The notes: generated from the sequence alone by a model not told the origin. A DNA stretch of 58,467 nucleotides from Myxococcota bacterium (GCA_022447545.1 JAKVBI010000012.1:1-58467), one strand, 5' to 3'. Shown: positions 25,447 through 34,624, numbered from the stretch's first letter. Program-made: numbers and translations.

Positions 25447-26537
25447 TCGACGGGGTCGTTGGGAGCCGTGCGGTGCCGCTCCAGGTTTCGGATTTGGCGC
25501 TCGACCCGGTCGAGATAATCACTGGCGCGTTCGTTGTCGGGTTCGATCAGCAGGGCGCGTTGCCAGAAGTCGCGAGCGAGTTGAAGGTTTTCCTCTCGAT
25601 AGGCGTGGACTCCCTGGTCCAGAAGCAAGTCGACTTCGTCGTTCATGCGCAGGCGGAGGAGTTCCATGTGGGCCTTGGCCCGGGTGTGATTGTTGTTGGC
25701 GGAAAGTGCCCGCTGGGCGTTGCGAAGGGCGGTTTCGAGTTCACCTGCTCGTTCGGCGCTCAGGGCTTTCTGGTAGAGGTCCTCGGCCAGGATCTCGTCG
25801 TTGGTGGCGCAACCCGCCATCGACCGATCGAGCTGGGACTCGTTAACGCGATTGCCCGACCGTGGACCGGCATCGAGATGGGCAAGGCACCCCAGGGCCG
25901 ATTCGTTCCGGGGGTCGAGCTTCAAAACCGCCTCGAATTCGCCGCGGGCGTCGTCGTTCCGTCCGGAAGTGAAGTGGCTCCGTCCAGTGGCCATCCGTTG
26001 GGAGATGGCTGCATTCAGTGCCTGGGAGAGTTGTCTTCGCCGAGCGCCAAGGTTCGGCTCCAAGGGGTCGGCGATCTCCAACTCAAAAAGGGTATCGCGT
26101 GCCGCGACCCAATCGCCTCGGGTGAATGTCTCGGAGTAGGCGGTTCTCAGTGCTTCTCGGCGCTTGGCGAGGAGTCGGACCTGTTGCTGGACGTGCTCCA
26201 GGGTGTCGTCGTCCTCCGGTTCCAGTGCCAGGGCAAGACGGTAGTCGAGCACGGATTCGGCCAAACGGCCCTGAGTCGCGTAATCGTGTCCACGTTGCTT
26301 GTGCAGTACCACCAAGCGGTCGATTTCGTCGCCCACCTCCTGGAGGCGCTGCTGTGCAGCGGTGTAGTCCGAGTCCTGGATCGGGATCTCGGACCAGATC
26401 GAGAGGGCTCCGCGGAGGTCACCCTCTCGGTATCGGCGCTCTCCACTGCTCAATGACGCGGTGCAACTGGATCCCAGAAGGACGAGTGCTCCGACCCCAA
26501 TCAGGGCGCGTCGTTGGTTGGGGGTGCGGTGGGTCAC
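25443..26537 (-). CDS. TPR repeat lipoprotein
   Basis: A 364-residue helical repeat protein. The signal ends in LGSSC, a good lipobox, after the hydrophobic ALIGVGALVL. Tetratricopeptide-like repeats follow (YREGDLRGALSIW, YATQGRLAESVLDYRLALAL, ARGEFEAVLKLDPRNESAL, AYREENLQLARDFWQRALLI). The start is GTG 26537, overlapping the stop of the adenylate cyclase (GTGA), and the stop overlaps the FN3 gene's ATG. TPR lipoproteins usually act as envelope assembly or protein-interaction platforms. Its coupling to a cyclase upstream and an FN3 lipoprotein downstream suggests the three products act together, but no partner is known. Confidence 0.82.
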   Translation of the reverse strand: MTHRTPNQRRALIGVGALVLLGSSCTASLSSGERRYREGDLRGALSIWSEIPIQDSDYTAAQQRLQEVGDEIDRLVVLHKQRGHDYATQGRLAESVLDYRLALALEPEDDDTLEHVQQQVRLLAKRREALRTAYSETFTRGDWVAARDTLFELEIADPLEPNLGARRRQLSQALNAAISQRMATGRSHFTSGRNDDARGEFEAVLKLDPRNESALGCLAHLDAGPRSGNRVNESQLDRSMAGCATNDEILAEDLYQKALSAERAGELETALRNAQRALSANNNHTRAKAHMELLRLRMNDEVDLLLDQGVHAYREENLQLARDFWQRALLIEPDNERASDYLDRVERQIRNLERHRTAPNDPVE

Positions 26538-27979
26538 GTGGACTCTGCCGTGGTGACATTGTGTTCGGCGGTGTAGACCTGAACCGGTTCTTCGCGACCC
26601 AGGAGGTGGCGTTCTCCTGAGAACGAAAGATGCACGTGCTGTTTGACCCGCCGCTGTACGGCCTCGGAAACGAGGATCTCCCGCGGGCGCGCCAGTTTTT
26701 CGAGGCGGTGGGCGACATTCACGGCGTCGCCCACGGCCGTGAAATCCGTGCGTCTTTCGGATCCGATGTTGCCAACGACCACCGATCCCGTGTGGATCCC
26801 GATTCCGATTTCCACGATCGGGTTCACCGGGGCCGGACCTTCTTTCAGGCGGCAATTGCGCTCATGGATCGCGTCCAGAATGGCATGGGCAGATCGCACC
26901 GCACGCAGGGCGTGATCTGTGTGGCGAATGGGCGCTCCGAAGTAGGCCATGACGGAATCGCCAATGAACTTGTCGATGGTTCCACCTCGTTGAAGGATGC
27001 ATTCCGAGATCAAGGCGAATACCTCGTTGAGCAGGGCTACGACTTCATTTGCCTGCATGCCTTCTGAGAGACGAGTGAAGTGGCGGATGTCGCAGAACAG
27101 GATCGTGATCTCCTGCTCGAGTCCCCCGGATTCCACTTTGTCGGAGCCTTCGAGGAGTTGACTCAAGACATCATCTCCAACGTATCTTCCGAACGCAGTC
27201 TGAATCTGTTGCTTCTGCAGCAGGGAGCCTCCCATGGTGTTGAAAGCACGAGTCAATTCGCCGATCTCGTCTTTCGATGTGGGGGGGACGCGTGCTTCGA
27301 GATCACCCATGGACAGTCGCTCCACACCTTCGCGCAGACGCCGAAGTGGACGGACGAGTATGGCCACGAAGATCATACCTGCGACGACTCCCAGGCAAAC
27401 CACGGCCGTTGCCGCCACGATCAATCGATCGGTCGTCTGCTGGACGACGGGATTGATGAGCGTCTGAAGGTCGAGTTCGACCTCCGCGGTGCCCAGAAAT
27501 TCATCGCTGATGGAAATGGGAGAGGAAACGATGAGTCGAGAATGGCGTCGAACCATGGTCGTGGTGCCCAGGTGGGCCCGGCTCGCGGACTGAGGTCGCG
27601 GGTTGCCCCGCTCAGCCGGATGCAGCGAGGCCACCACGAGTCCATCGCGTCCGATGATGCGGACTTCTCTCACCCCATCGCTGCGACGCGTCTCCTCGAT
27701 CAGACGCTCGAGGGCCAACTCGCCTTCGAACTCGTTCTGCGCGATCTCGAGCAGGGGATCCTTGGACGCGCCGGCGAGGTTCGAGACGAGTTCCCGGGCC
27801 CGTTTGCCGATCTCGTCTTCGAGTGCACGTCGCTCGTGATGGGTCGCGATGGTGGCAAGAAGCACGCAAGCCAGTGTCAGCAGAGCCACGAGCAGTGCAC
27901 TGAACTTGACCTGGAGGGAGAGCGCTCCAGATCTGCGTACCCCTGCGCGTTCGGCTTCAGAGGTTGCCGGGTTCTTCAC
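26534..27979 (-). CDS. Membrane class III adenylate/guanylate cyclase with HAMP domain
   Basis: A 481-residue sensor cyclase: TM1 at about 24-46, a periplasmic or extracytoplasmic sensor region to about 185, TM2 about 186-209, HAMP about 208-260, and a cyclase homology domain from about 290. Both metal aspartates are present (ILFCDIRHFT and KFIGDSVMAYFG), as are the base-selecting Lys/Asp pair and the Asn/Arg transition-state residues (TDFTAVGDAVNVAHRLE), so the domain should be active, probably making cAMP. It lies 18 bp after greA and overlaps a TPR lipoprotein gene by 4 nt. The extracytoplasmic region has no family I recognise; it could read envelope state through the two downstream lipoproteins. 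Confidence 0.9.
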   Translation of the reverse strand: MKNPATSEAERAGVRRSGALSLQVKFSALLVALLTLACVLLATIATHHERRALEDEIGKRARELVSNLAGASKDPLLEIAQNEFEGELALERLIEETRRSDGVREVRIIGRDGLVVASLHPAERGNPRPQSASRAHLGTTTMVRRHSRLIVSSPISISDEFLGTAEVELDLQTLINPVVQQTTDRLIVAATAVVCLGVVAGMIFVAILVRPLRRLREGVERLSMGDLEARVPPTSKDEIGELTRAFNTMGGSLLQKQQIQTAFGRYVGDDVLSQLLEGSDKVESGGLEQEITILFCDIRHFTRLSEGMQANEVVALLNEVFALISECILQRGGTIDKFIGDSVMAYFGAPIRHTDHALRAVRSAHAILDAIHERNCRLKEGPAPVNPIVEIGIGIHTGSVVVGNIGSERRTDFTAVGDAVNVAHRLEKLARPREILVSEAVQRRVKQHVHLSFSGERHLLGREEPVQVYTAEHNVTTAEST

Positions 27980-27997
27980 GGGGCCGCGATGGCCGGA

Positions 27998-28480
27998 TCA
28001 GGCTTCTTCGGCCCGGATCTTGAGCACCTCGAAGACCCGGGTTCCCTTGGGGATGCGAACGCTGACCTCGTCCCCTTCGGCCTTGCCGAGGAGGGCACGG
28101 GCGACGGGTGAGGTCACGGAGATCCGACCGTTTGCTGCGTCGGACTCTTCTTCGCCGAGAATCGTGTAGGAGACCTTTTCGTCCGTGTCTGTATCGACCA
28201 GGTCCACCTTGTGGCCGAAGCGCACGCAGGAGACATCCTGATCCGTGGGGTCGATCACCTGGGCGCGTGCGAGTTTGTCCTCGATCAGCCGGATGCGACC
28301 GTCGAGGTGGCTCTGGCGCTCCTTGGCGGCATGGAACTCGGCATTTTCCGAGATGTCGCCATGGGCCCTGGCCTCTTCGATCTCCTTGACGTTCGCCGGG
28401 CGATCCTGTGTCTTGATCTTCTTGAGTTCGGCTTCGAGTTTGTCGAAGCCCAAACGGGTCATGGGAATGCGGTCACTCAT
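27998..28480 (-). CDS. greA: Transcription elongation factor GreA
   Basis: A 160-residue GreA: an N-terminal antiparallel coiled coil (about 10-78) with the acidic tip DISENAEFHAAKE at about 41-53, which inserts into the RNA polymerase secondary channel to stimulate transcript cleavage, and a C-terminal FKBP-like domain (GHKVDLVDTDTDEK ... SPVARALLGKAEGDEV). ATG 28480 is chosen because it begins directly at the GreA N-terminus (MTRLGFDKLEAEL seven residues on); the longer frame upstream is not conserved. First gene of the greA-cyclase-TPR-FN3 unit; divergent from the CAAX-type protease gene. Confidence 0.95.
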   Translation of the reverse strand: MSDRIPMTRLGFDKLEAELKKIKTQDRPANVKEIEEARAHGDISENAEFHAAKERQSHLDGRIRLIEDKLARAQVIDPTDQDVSCVRFGHKVDLVDTDTDEKVSYTILGEEESDAANGRISVTSPVARALLGKAEGDEVSVRIPKGTRVFEVLKIRAEEA

Positions 28481-28610
28481 GGGTCTTAGAATGGCCTCGA
28501 AATCGATCGGGGCGGTGGGCGCTCCATAGCCCGGGGCCCTTCGGCAACGCTCCACGGTTCGGAGCGACGCCTCTGAAGCCTACCCGCCGTCCGGGAGGGA
28601 TGTCAACGCG

Positions 28611-29294
28611 TTGGAAGAACTCGAATCCAAGGGTTCAGCCTCCCCGCGGGTGCCGTTGCGCTCCTCCAACTCGGGGAATGATTTTCCCGCGAACCTGGCG
28701 CAACCCCGCTGGTTGTGGGCAGCGGTTGCGTTCTACGCGGCGCTTTCCCTGATTTCAGTGGGTTGGGTCGCGGTTCGGGGCGGGGCGCTTTTCTTCGTTG
28801 CGGCCGGGCCTGGGGGCGCCACTCCCGCGAGTCTGGTGGGCGATTCGCTGCTGGGCATCATGCTGGGGGCATGTTTCGTGGTCTGTTCCCAACAGTTCTC
28901 AATGCGTACCCGCAGTGGCCGGCGCACTGCGCAACTGCTGGCCGAAGCCTTGGGGCCTCTCTCAGTTCGCGCGTGCCTGTTGTTGGCTTTAGCCAGTGCG
29001 ATGGGCGAGGAGTTGTTCTTCCGCGGTTTGCTGCAGCCCCGGATCGGTCTCACCGCGGCGAGCCTGCTGTTCGGTTTGGCGCACTTGGCTCCCAGGCGTG
29101 AATTGGCTCTCTGGACGATCAGTTCGGTCCTTGCCGGGTTCGCTCTCGGCTCGTTGTTCGAGCACACGGGCAATTTGTTGGCACCCTTTGCGGCTCATTT
29201 CACCATCAATGCCATCAACCTGCGTTGGCTGGTGGTCCGCCATGCAGGAGGGGATCCTCGCCGTTTCCCGGACTCTCCTGCCGGCGTGCGGTGA
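28611..29294 (+). CDS. CPBP family intramembrane metalloprotease (CAAX protease-like)
   Basis: A 227-residue membrane protein of the CPBP (Abi/CAAX prenyl protease) family with about six spans. The glutamate motif GEELFFRGLL, the histidine motif FGLAHL and the last motif APFAAHFTINAIN supply the usual Glu/His metal site within the membrane. Bacterial members process membrane peptides or act in self-immunity; the target here is unknown. Start is TTG 28611 with GGGAGGGA about 10 bases upstream; no in-frame ATG fits before TM1. Confidence 0.85.
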   Translation: MEELESKGSASPRVPLRSSNSGNDFPANLAQPRWLWAAVAFYAALSLISVGWVAVRGGALFFVAAGPGGATPASLVGDSLLGIMLGACFVVCSQQFSMRTRSGRRTAQLLAEALGPLSVRACLLLALASAMGEELFFRGLLQPRIGLTAASLLFGLAHLAPRRELALWTISSVLAGFALGSLFEHTGNLLAPFAAHFTINAINLRWLVVRHAGGDPRRFPDSPAGVR

Positions 29295-29333
29295 CCGCTT
29301 CTACCTGGAATAGGTCCCGTGAATCCCGTCGGG

Positions 29334-29717
29334 TCAAGTCGGGAGACAGGCGATGGCGTCGATCTCTACCTGAGCCCCAAGGGGGAGGGCGGCAACCTGG
29401 ATGGTTGCGCGCGCCGGCTGAGGTTCTCGCGTGAAAAAGCGGGCGTAAACCGCATTCACCCGGGGAAAAAGCGACAGATCGACGAGGTATACGGTGGTCC
29501 GCACCACGTCCTCGAGGGAGCAATCCGCGGCCCGCAATACGGCTGCAAGATTCTCGAGAACGCGCTCGGTCTGGCACTCGATCTCGCCCGACACGATCTC
29601 GCCGCTGGCGGGGTCGAGGGGGATCTGGCCTGAAGCGAACACAAGGCCCGCCTGTTCCACGGCCTGAGAGTACGGGCCGACAGGCTCCGGGGCGTCCGTG
29701 GTTCGGATCTCACGCAT
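29334..29717 (-). CDS. ridA: RidA family enamine/imine deaminase
   Basis: A 127-residue RidA. Signatures are APEPVGPYSQAVE at the N-terminus, GQIPLDP, the central TTVYLVDL strand, and the C-terminal RATIQVAALPLGAQVEIDAIA block, in which the arginine of RATIQV binds the carboxylate of the substrate. RidA hydrolyses reactive 2-aminoacrylate and related imines formed by PLP enzymes. Length is normal. The next gene upstream on the same strand encodes a small protein of unknown function 33 bp away. Confidence 0.93.
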   Translation of the reverse strand: MREIRTTDAPEPVGPYSQAVEQAGLVFASGQIPLDPASGEIVSGEIECQTERVLENLAAVLRAADCSLEDVVRTTVYLVDLSLFPRVNAVYARFFTREPQPARATIQVAALPLGAQVEIDAIACLPT

Positions 29718-29750
29718 TCCGGGAAGGGTTTCCGGAGTGCCCGACCGTCT

Positions 29751-30017
29751 TCAATGCTCTACCTCCACGACTCGTTCTTCGAGGAGTCGCAGCAGATAGC
29801 CCATGAGCAGCAATCGCGGAAGCTCTTGATGGGCGTTGTGAGAAAGCCGGTGCCGTTTCGCGAATGCATCCGCGTGTTTCTGAAAGAAGTCGAGGTCCTG
29901 GTAGGGGACATTGTTGCTGATGAGTTGATCGAATTCTCCGGGGTCCAGTTCCTGGAGGATGTCCGTGAACGCGTCGTTCAGCTCGGTGTGGAAAGCGGGG
30001 TCCTTGAAGTAGGTCAT
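29751..30017 (-). CDS. Small hypothetical protein
   Basis: An 88-residue soluble, acidic protein I do not recognise. It is mostly helical (TYFKDPAFHTELNDAFTDILQEL; DLDFFQKHADAFAKRHRL; LPRLLLMGYLLRLLEE) with alternating charged and aromatic residues and no cysteine. ATG 30017 is chosen because AAGGAAG lies 5 bases upstream; a frame from ATG 30059 adds 14 residues without a ribosome site. It sits just upstream of ridA on the same strand, so they may be co-transcribed, but nothing links them in function. Confidence 0.55.
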   Translation of the reverse strand: MTYFKDPAFHTELNDAFTDILQELDPGEFDQLISNNVPYQDLDFFQKHADAFAKRHRLSHNAHQELPRLLLMGYLLRLLEERVVEVEH

Positions 30018-30394
30018 TGCTTCCTTCGATCCTGCGAATTCGCATGTGGGGATTTCCATCGACTACGGCAGGCTTCGCGTTCGTCGGCCACGTCACTAGC
30101 CTCTCCGAGCAATGGATTTTATCAATGGGTACGACTCGCGTACCAGGCGCAGGTCGTGAGCAGTTCACTCCGCCCCGCGTTCTAGCCCGAGTTTAGCCTT
30201 CATTCCTCTGTGCACACTGGCGTGGAACCGCCTGTCGTTGAATCCGTTCTTCCAACTCTGCGATCGTTGTCGTGTGCAGCTCGTGGTTACAGCAGCAGCC
30301 TTCGGTCTCGAAAATTTATTCCCGAGAGTTCAAAGAAACAATTTTCGATTCCGTCTTTTCGCCGCTTGTGTGTCTGCGACGGGTCGAAAGGATC
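30018..30394. other. Gap between small ORF and tRNA-Pro
   Basis: About 375 bp with no gene I can support. It should contain the promoter of the minus-strand small ORF/ridA genes and the 3' trailer of tRNA-Pro. A short AT-rich stretch at about 30305-30350 stands out. I see no clear terminator hairpin with a T run. Confidence 0.5.
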
Positions 30395-30471
<77 letters not shown>

Positions 30472-30652
30472 GCCACTTTCGTCTCCCACGGCCACAGATT
30501 CCCGGGCCGTGTAAGCGCGACCGGCGATTATGCCGTTTTCGCGCGATGGCCTCAACTGCAGCGCGACGGGGCCCCGATGTGCATGTGCAACTGTCGGAAT
30601 AGCGGTCGGAAACAATGGGGGGTGGGAGCGAGCGGCCGATACACTCCTCCCC

Positions 30653-33016
30653 ATGTTTTCAGGTCTCGATCCCCTGGGGCCCACGGGTGTTGCTTTGGGG
30701 CTGGCCGTTGCATCTACGGTCGGGGTCGTGGTCGTCACGAGATGTCCCGAGTTGGTGGTGCGTCGTGCAGGTTGGGTACTTGCGGTACTCGCAACCCTCA
30801 CGCTGCTTGCGGCGTTCGAATTGGTCGATTTCGAGAAGGGAGGGCTGAACCTCCGGATCGACCCTTCCACCGAAGCGCTGTTGCCGACGGGAGACCCCCA
30901 GACGTCGGACTACCGCCAGGCCATCGTGGATTTCGGTGATGACGAGGTCTATGTCATCGCGCTGTCGGCAGACGAAGTCTTCTCTCGTGAACATCTACTC
31001 GCGCTTCAGAGGGTAGGCGACGCGATCTCGCGACTTCCCGGAGTGCGAAGTGTTCAGAGCCTCCATCGAGCGACTTCTTTCCGTTACGTGCCCGCAAACG
31101 ACTGGATCGATGTGGGCGATTTTATTCAGGAGGTTCCCTCCTCGGCCGCAGGTCTGGCCGAGTTGAGGACGCGTGCGGTTTCGAACCCGATCTTTCACAA
31201 GACGCTGGTTGGCCCTGGGCTCGATGCGTTGGCGATCAATGTGACATTCCGCAAGATGACCGACGCCGAGTTCATCGATGCAGGGCTCGATGAACGGATT
31301 CGCGAAATCCTGGTGGAAGAGACCACCGCGGAGCGTCGCTTTCACGTCTCGGGTCGACCTCACGTGAAGTCCGTGATGTACGGCGCCATGACCCGGGATC
31401 TGCTCATCTTGATCCCCGCGGCGATATTTGTGATCGCAGCGGTTTTGGGACTCTTCTCACGGAGTTACACCGGAGTCCTGTTGCCGCTACTGACGGTTCT
31501 CACCGCGATCTCGTGGACCTTCGGATTGATTGCTCGATTCGACGTGCCTCTCACGGTTCTGACCGTTTTGTTGGCCCCGACCCTGGTGGCCATCGGAGGT
31601 GCCTATGGGTTGCACGTGGTCAGTCGTTTCGAGGAGTGCTCCACGACTGCCCCGGATTTGGCGACCGCGGTGTCGGAGTGTCTGCGGCAAACGAGGTTGC
31701 CGGTCCTGGTCGCTGGGATTACGACGATGTTGGGCTTTGCCGCGCTCCTGACCACCGATGTGCGAGCTGTCGTCGAGTTGGGGGTCTATTCAGTATTCGG
31801 TGTGGCGTCTGTCACCGCGTTGGCATTGCTCGGGATTCCGGCGGTCCTGTGTCGCACGAGGCCTCGGGTCGAACGGGTTTCGAGCGGCGCGAGCCTTCGC
31901 CTGCACCGGTTTCTGGGGGCGCTGGCGCAACTGTCACTGCGTCGCAATGGCTCGGTTCTGTGGCTCTGCTCTTTGCTCGTTGGGCTCGCCGTCATGGCGA
32001 TCCCACAGGTTGCGATCGACACCGACTATCTTTCCTACTTTGACGAAGATGCCGAGGTGAGACGCGAGTTCGAAGCGATCGACCAGTTGCTTGCCGGTGC
32101 TGTGCCGCTCTTTCTCGTTCTCGATGGAGGTCGGCCGGGGGCGCTGCGGGAGCCTGAGGCGCTGCGGGCCATGGAACGGGTCCAGTCCCGAATCGATGAG
32201 TTGCCGTCCGTCAGCCGTACGGTCTCATTCTTGGGGACTCTGCGTTCGTTGAACCGCGCCACCGAGGAAGGCGACCCCAGCGCTGAAAGAATTCCCGATA
32301 CTCGAGCGGGTGTGGCCGAGCTGCTGTTCATGATCCCCAAAGGAACCCTGCAGCGGTTCGCAAACGTCGATCATTCGCGCGCCAACGTGATCGTGCGAAC
32401 TGGGGCGGTGGGCTCGGCCGCCATGCGCGAGGTCGTTTCCGGGATCTGGGCCGTCATCGAGAACTCGGATCTGTCTGAGCATTTCTCGGTATATCTCACG
32501 GGCAACGCAATTCTTCTGAACCGAGCCGCCGATGGAGTCGCCCGTGCGCAGCCCCGGACCGTGGGGTTGGCGGCGCTCGCGATCTTTGTGCTGTTGGCCG
32601 CAAGTATGCGTTCGCTGCGGCTGGGCCTCGTGGCGATGGTGCCGAATGTCGTGCCCATCGCTCTCTTCTACGGGCTGCTTGGGCTCGGGGCGGCACCTCT
32701 TTCGTTGCCCACCAGCCTGATCGGAAGTGTGGCCCTGGGAATCGCCATCGATGCCACTGCCCACTACCTGGCACGCTACCGCGACGCGCGACAATCGGGC
32801 TTTGGGCCCGAGGAGGCGGTGCTTCGCTGCGCTGAGGACGTGGGCCGCCCCATCCTCATCGGAGCTCTGATGCTGGCGCTGGGCTTTGCGACGATATGTC
32901 TTTCGGAGTTCGCGACCCTGCGAGAGTTCGGAATGTTGGCTTCTTTCACCATGGTGGTCTGTGCCCTGACGGACCTGGTCCTGCTTCCGGCGATCCTGGT
33001 GCGTCTGCGGATCTGA
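30653..33016 (+). CDS. RND superfamily (MMPL/HpnN-like) lipid transporter
   Basis: A 787-residue protein with the RND duplication: TM1 near 14-30, a large periplasmic loop (about 60-245), a bundle of spans about 245-400, then TM7, a second loop (about 460-640) and a second bundle to the end. Transmembrane core blocks are LAPTLVAIGGAYGLHVVSRFEE and VALGIAIDATAHYLARYRD, typical of the MMPL/HpnN-type branch that moves lipids, hopanoids or other hydrophobic molecules from the inner membrane to carriers. It converges with a LolA-like periplasmic protein gene with 14 bp between stops; such pairs usually act together. The start ATG 30653 lacks an obvious ribosome site, so it is only likely. Confidence 0.87.
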   Translation: MFSGLDPLGPTGVALGLAVASTVGVVVVTRCPELVVRRAGWVLAVLATLTLLAAFELVDFEKGGLNLRIDPSTEALLPTGDPQTSDYRQAIVDFGDDEVYVIALSADEVFSREHLLALQRVGDAISRLPGVRSVQSLHRATSFRYVPANDWIDVGDFIQEVPSSAAGLAELRTRAVSNPIFHKTLVGPGLDALAINVTFRKMTDAEFIDAGLDERIREILVEETTAERRFHVSGRPHVKSVMYGAMTRDLLILIPAAIFVIAAVLGLFSRSYTGVLLPLLTVLTAISWTFGLIARFDVPLTVLTVLLAPTLVAIGGAYGLHVVSRFEECSTTAPDLATAVSECLRQTRLPVLVAGITTMLGFAALLTTDVRAVVELGVYSVFGVASVTALALLGIPAVLCRTRPRVERVSSGASLRLHRFLGALAQLSLRRNGSVLWLCSLLVGLAVMAIPQVAIDTDYLSYFDEDAEVRREFEAIDQLLAGAVPLFLVLDGGRPGALREPEALRAMERVQSRIDELPSVSRTVSFLGTLRSLNRATEEGDPSAERIPDTRAGVAELLFMIPKGTLQRFANVDHSRANVIVRTGAVGSAAMREVVSGIWAVIENSDLSEHFSVYLTGNAILLNRAADGVARAQPRTVGLAALAIFVLLAASMRSLRLGLVAMVPNVVPIALFYGLLGLGAAPLSLPTSLIGSVALGIAIDATAHYLARYRDARQSGFGPEEAVLRCAEDVGRPILIGALMLALGFATICLSEFATLREFGMLASFTMVVCALTDLVLLPAILVRLRI

Positions 33017-33030
33017 ACCGGTGGTTTCGC

Positions 33031-33885
33031 CTAGTGGGACTCCAGTCGTCGCAGATCGAAGGCCGAATTCTTGACGATTGGGTTGGGCTCGATGTCCGAG
33101 ATGGTCAGAGAGGTTTCGGTCTCCTGCTGATGGTTTCGCATCTTCGAGCGAGTGGGGACCCAGATTCCATCGAATTCCAAGAGGGCAGATGGGACGGCGC
33201 GAAACTCTTTGACTTCAACCTCGGCATCATCCCAGTAGCGTGAACGGAGGACCACGTATCGCTCCTTGTCGACGTAGACGAGAAAGCGGGAATATTGGGA
33301 TTGCGCGAGTTTGGTGGGAGTCGCTTCGATGACGTACACGGGGATGCCTTCGTAGGACTCATCGTCAGCCCTCTGATAAGTCGCGTCCTGCAGTTCCCCG
33401 GGGATGATGTCCTCGTAGCTGAAGTCGGTTCCAAAGATGGCTTGTCCGCGCAGCTGAACCCGTGAGATTTTGCGCTTGTCGGGCAGGTAGACGAACTGCT
33501 CGTTGGCCCGGTTTGCGTTTTGGATCACCAGATAACCCGAGTATCGGATGTCGAAGGGATGCGAATAGCGGACGAGGGTCTTGGACAGCACCGTGTTGCT
33601 TCCGCTGACCTTGAAATCTCGCCAGTACATGAGCAGTTTTGATTCCTGCCGGCGACCGGATCGGTCCATGGAAACGAGGGTGGTTTTCTGGATGAACGAT
33701 CGGAAACGGTTGTTCAGTACCCGTTCGTAGATATCACGACCACTCGTGCGTTCCGGGTCCTGTGGGGTCGTATCTTTGGGGGCCGCATTCCCCGAACCGG
33801 CAGAGAGCAGCATCAGGACGAGAGTCGCAGCGAAGGTGACCTGCTTGCGCGCTTCGGGGGAGTGATGGGGATTCCAAGGCATCAT
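33031..33885 (-). CDS. Outer-membrane lipoprotein-sorting (LolA-like, PF17131 type) protein
   Basis: A 284-residue secreted protein: signal peptide with hydrophobic TFAATLVLMLLSAGSG ending near Ala-Ala at about residue 35, then a LolA-like half-barrel. The blocks RRQESKLLMYWRDF, DIRYSGYLVIQNA, FVYLPDKRKISRV and FSYEDIIPGELQDATYQ are characteristic of the family of 'outer membrane lipoprotein-sorting proteins' that accompany RND/MMPL transporters and are thought to shuttle lipid across the periplasm. Distant relation to DUF1329 is expected. The start is ATG 33885 or the adjacent ATG 33882; further upstream the frame would run into rpe. It converges with the RND gene. Confidence 0.85.
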   Translation of the reverse strand: MMPWNPHHSPEARKQVTFAATLVLMLLSAGSGNAAPKDTTPQDPERTSGRDIYERVLNNRFRSFIQKTTLVSMDRSGRRQESKLLMYWRDFKVSGSNTVLSKTLVRYSHPFDIRYSGYLVIQNANRANEQFVYLPDKRKISRVQLRGQAIFGTDFSYEDIIPGELQDATYQRADDESYEGIPVYVIEATPTKLAQSQYSRFLVYVDKERYVVLRSRYWDDAEVEVKEFRAVPSALLEFDGIWVPTRSKMRNHQQETETSLTISDIEPNPIVKNSAFDLRRLESH

Positions 33886-33955
33886 GCACGAGGGGGGAGG
33901 CTGTTGCCTTTGGCGAGCGGTGTGTCTGCGATGCTCGTGATCGTCTCTGCGATCT

Positions 33956-34624
33956 TCAGGGCGACACCGCTCCACGGCGCAGACCCTCGATGGCTTCCGC
34001 GTAGTCTGGCGCACCGAAGACGGCAGTCCCCGCTACGAAGGCGTCTGCTCCAGCCGACGCTGCCCGCCCGATGGTCTCGGGGCCGATTCCGCCATCGACT
34101 TCCAGCGTGACGTCGAGTCCCGCGTCGTCGATCCACTGCCTCAGAGTCTCGATCTTCGGCAGCATGCTCTCGATGAACTTTTGCCCTCCGAAACCGGGAT
34201 TGACGGTCATGACCAAGATCTGGTCGAGATCTCCGAGTACGGGCTCGACGAGAGTCGCGGGCGAGGAGGGGTTCAGGACTACGCAGGTGCGGGCGCCGGT
34301 TTCGCGGATCTGAGCCAGGGTCCGGTGGAGGTGCGGGCACGTCTCGACGTGGACCCCCACGGTGGTGGCTCCGGCTTCGGCGAATGCTTCGATGTAGCGC
34401 TCGGGCTGTTCGATCATCAGATGGACGTCGAGGGGAAGGTCCGTGTAGCGGTTCACGGATTTTGCGACGTCCGGGCCGATGGTGATGTTGGGGACGAAGT
34501 GTCCATCCATGACATCGACGTGGATCCAGTCGGCACCGGCCTTTTCGACTTGCGCGAGTTCGTCGGCCAGACGGCAGAAATCCGCGGCCAGGATCGAGGG
34601 GGCGATGATTGTGGGTTTCCTCAC
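33956..34624 (-). CDS. rpe: Ribulose-phosphate 3-epimerase
   Basis: A 222-residue TIM-barrel enzyme interconverting ribulose-5-phosphate and xylulose-5-phosphate in the pentose phosphate pathway. All motifs are present: APSILAADF, HVDVMDGHFVPNITIG with metal/catalytic His-Asp, LDVHLMIE, VMTVNPGFGGQKF and EVDGGIGPET with the second catalytic aspartate. Length is normal. The start ATG overlaps the rsmB stop by 4 nt (34621-34624), a common rsmB-rpe linkage that implies coupled translation. Confidence 0.96.
   Translation of the reverse strand: MRKPTIIAPSILAADFCRLADELAQVEKAGADWIHVDVMDGHFVPNITIGPDVAKSVNRYTDLPLDVHLMIEQPERYIEAFAEAGATTVGVHVETCPHLHRTLAQIRETGARTCVVLNPSSPATLVEPVLGDLDQILVMTVNPGFGGQKFIESMLPKIETLRQWIDDAGLDVTLEVDGGIGPETIGRAASAGADAFVAGTAVFGAPDYAEAIEGLRRGAVSP

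Noticed and set aside
24993-26456. A 487-residue plus-strand frame across the FN3 and TPR genes
   Set aside because: Antisense to two lipoprotein genes with clear signals; no conserved block.
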